This document shows positions 63,909-64,000 of a DNA stretch of 64,000 nt, in pieces. Numbering within the stretch: position 1 is the stretch's first letter; each line of letters opens with the position of its first letter. The stretch covers positions 83,565 to 147,564 of the forward strand of contig NZ_QLKQ01000006.1 of assembly GCF_003349955.1 (NCBI RefSeq), read 5' to 3'. The notes below the pieces were generated by a model that did no database searches, had not been told where the DNA came from, and saw only the letters and a list, made by a program, of their open reading frames with translations. A program made the position numbers and the translations under genes. Origin of the DNA: Azospirillum brasilense (GTDB lineage Bacteria > Pseudomonadota > Alphaproteobacteria > Azospirillales > Azospirillaceae).

Positions 63909-64000
63909 GGCGCGGGGGGGGGGCGGTTGCCCCCTCCTAACTTTCCCGCGCGGTTGCCCCCTCCCTAACCCTCCCCCGCTTCGCAGGGGAGGGCCGGGGT
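63909..64000. repeat. GC-rich palindromic intergenic repeat, cut by window end
   Basis: Contains CGGTTGCCCCCTCC twice (about 63924 and 63951), and then CCCTCCCCCGCTTCGCAGGGGAGGG, an inverted repeat of the same style as the two dispersed elements at 39378 and 53791. It is cut by the window edge, so its full form is unknown. Confidence 0.5.

Overview
The window is high-GC DNA, with several AT-rich islands, and fits an alphaproteobacterium. The housekeeping genes and the taurine-type transport cluster look most like Azospirillum or a close Rhodospirillales relative. That placement is an inference from protein character, not from a marker gene.

From 1 to 18.5 kb the window holds a DUF445 membrane protein and then a defence island on the minus strand. 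A long, tightly coupled run starts at hsdR (18510) and continues through an FRG-domain protein, a small acidic protein, hsdM, hsdS, two unknown genes and an Mrr-like endonuclease. A very large DUF4011/DUF3320 superfamily-1 helicase-nuclease gene follows. That helicase gene is broken: its two ends survive at 8022-5611 and 3871-1550, and its middle has been replaced by an oppositely oriented, lower-GC two-gene cassette (a soluble protein of unknown family plus a four-helix membrane protein).

From 18.7 to 29.5 kb there is a mobile-DNA scar zone (an IS5-like transposase end, a complete IS3-family element and a dead serine recombinase). It is followed by a five-gene island: a LodA/GoxA-like cysteine-tryptophylquinone enzyme, its LodB-like flavoprotein, a ferritin-like VioB/StaD-type protein, a periplasmic di-haem cytochrome and a protein ending in a Hint (hedgehog/intein) domain. 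A second, frameshifted IS3 transposase remnant closes this island.

From 29.7 to 34.8 kb there is a complete compact type II-C CRISPR-Cas locus. It has a tracrRNA upstream of and divergent from cas9, then cas9 (1062 aa), cas1, cas2 and an array of six 36-bp repeats with five 30-bp spacers. Repeat sequence, TACAAT ends, the tracrRNA anti-repeat and a hairpin terminator all agree that crRNAs are read from the minus strand, toward cas2.

From 35 to 48.4 kb is ordinary chromosome: Ppx/GppA, RlmE, GuaB, a TrmH-type methyltransferase, MltA, an RsmB-type rRNA methyltransferase, a purine nucleoside permease-like protein, GNAT enzymes and GuaA. From 48.6 to 60 kb is a sulfonate/taurine-type cluster: two binding proteins, a TauD-type dioxygenase, an ABC ATPase and permease, a threonine-synthase-like PLP enzyme, two different 2-hydroxyacid dehydrogenases, an FAD protein and an alpha/beta hydrolase. 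Near-identical operator-like dyads lie upstream of its first and last genes. The window ends with an autotransporter gene broken by frameshifts and with pyruvate kinase.
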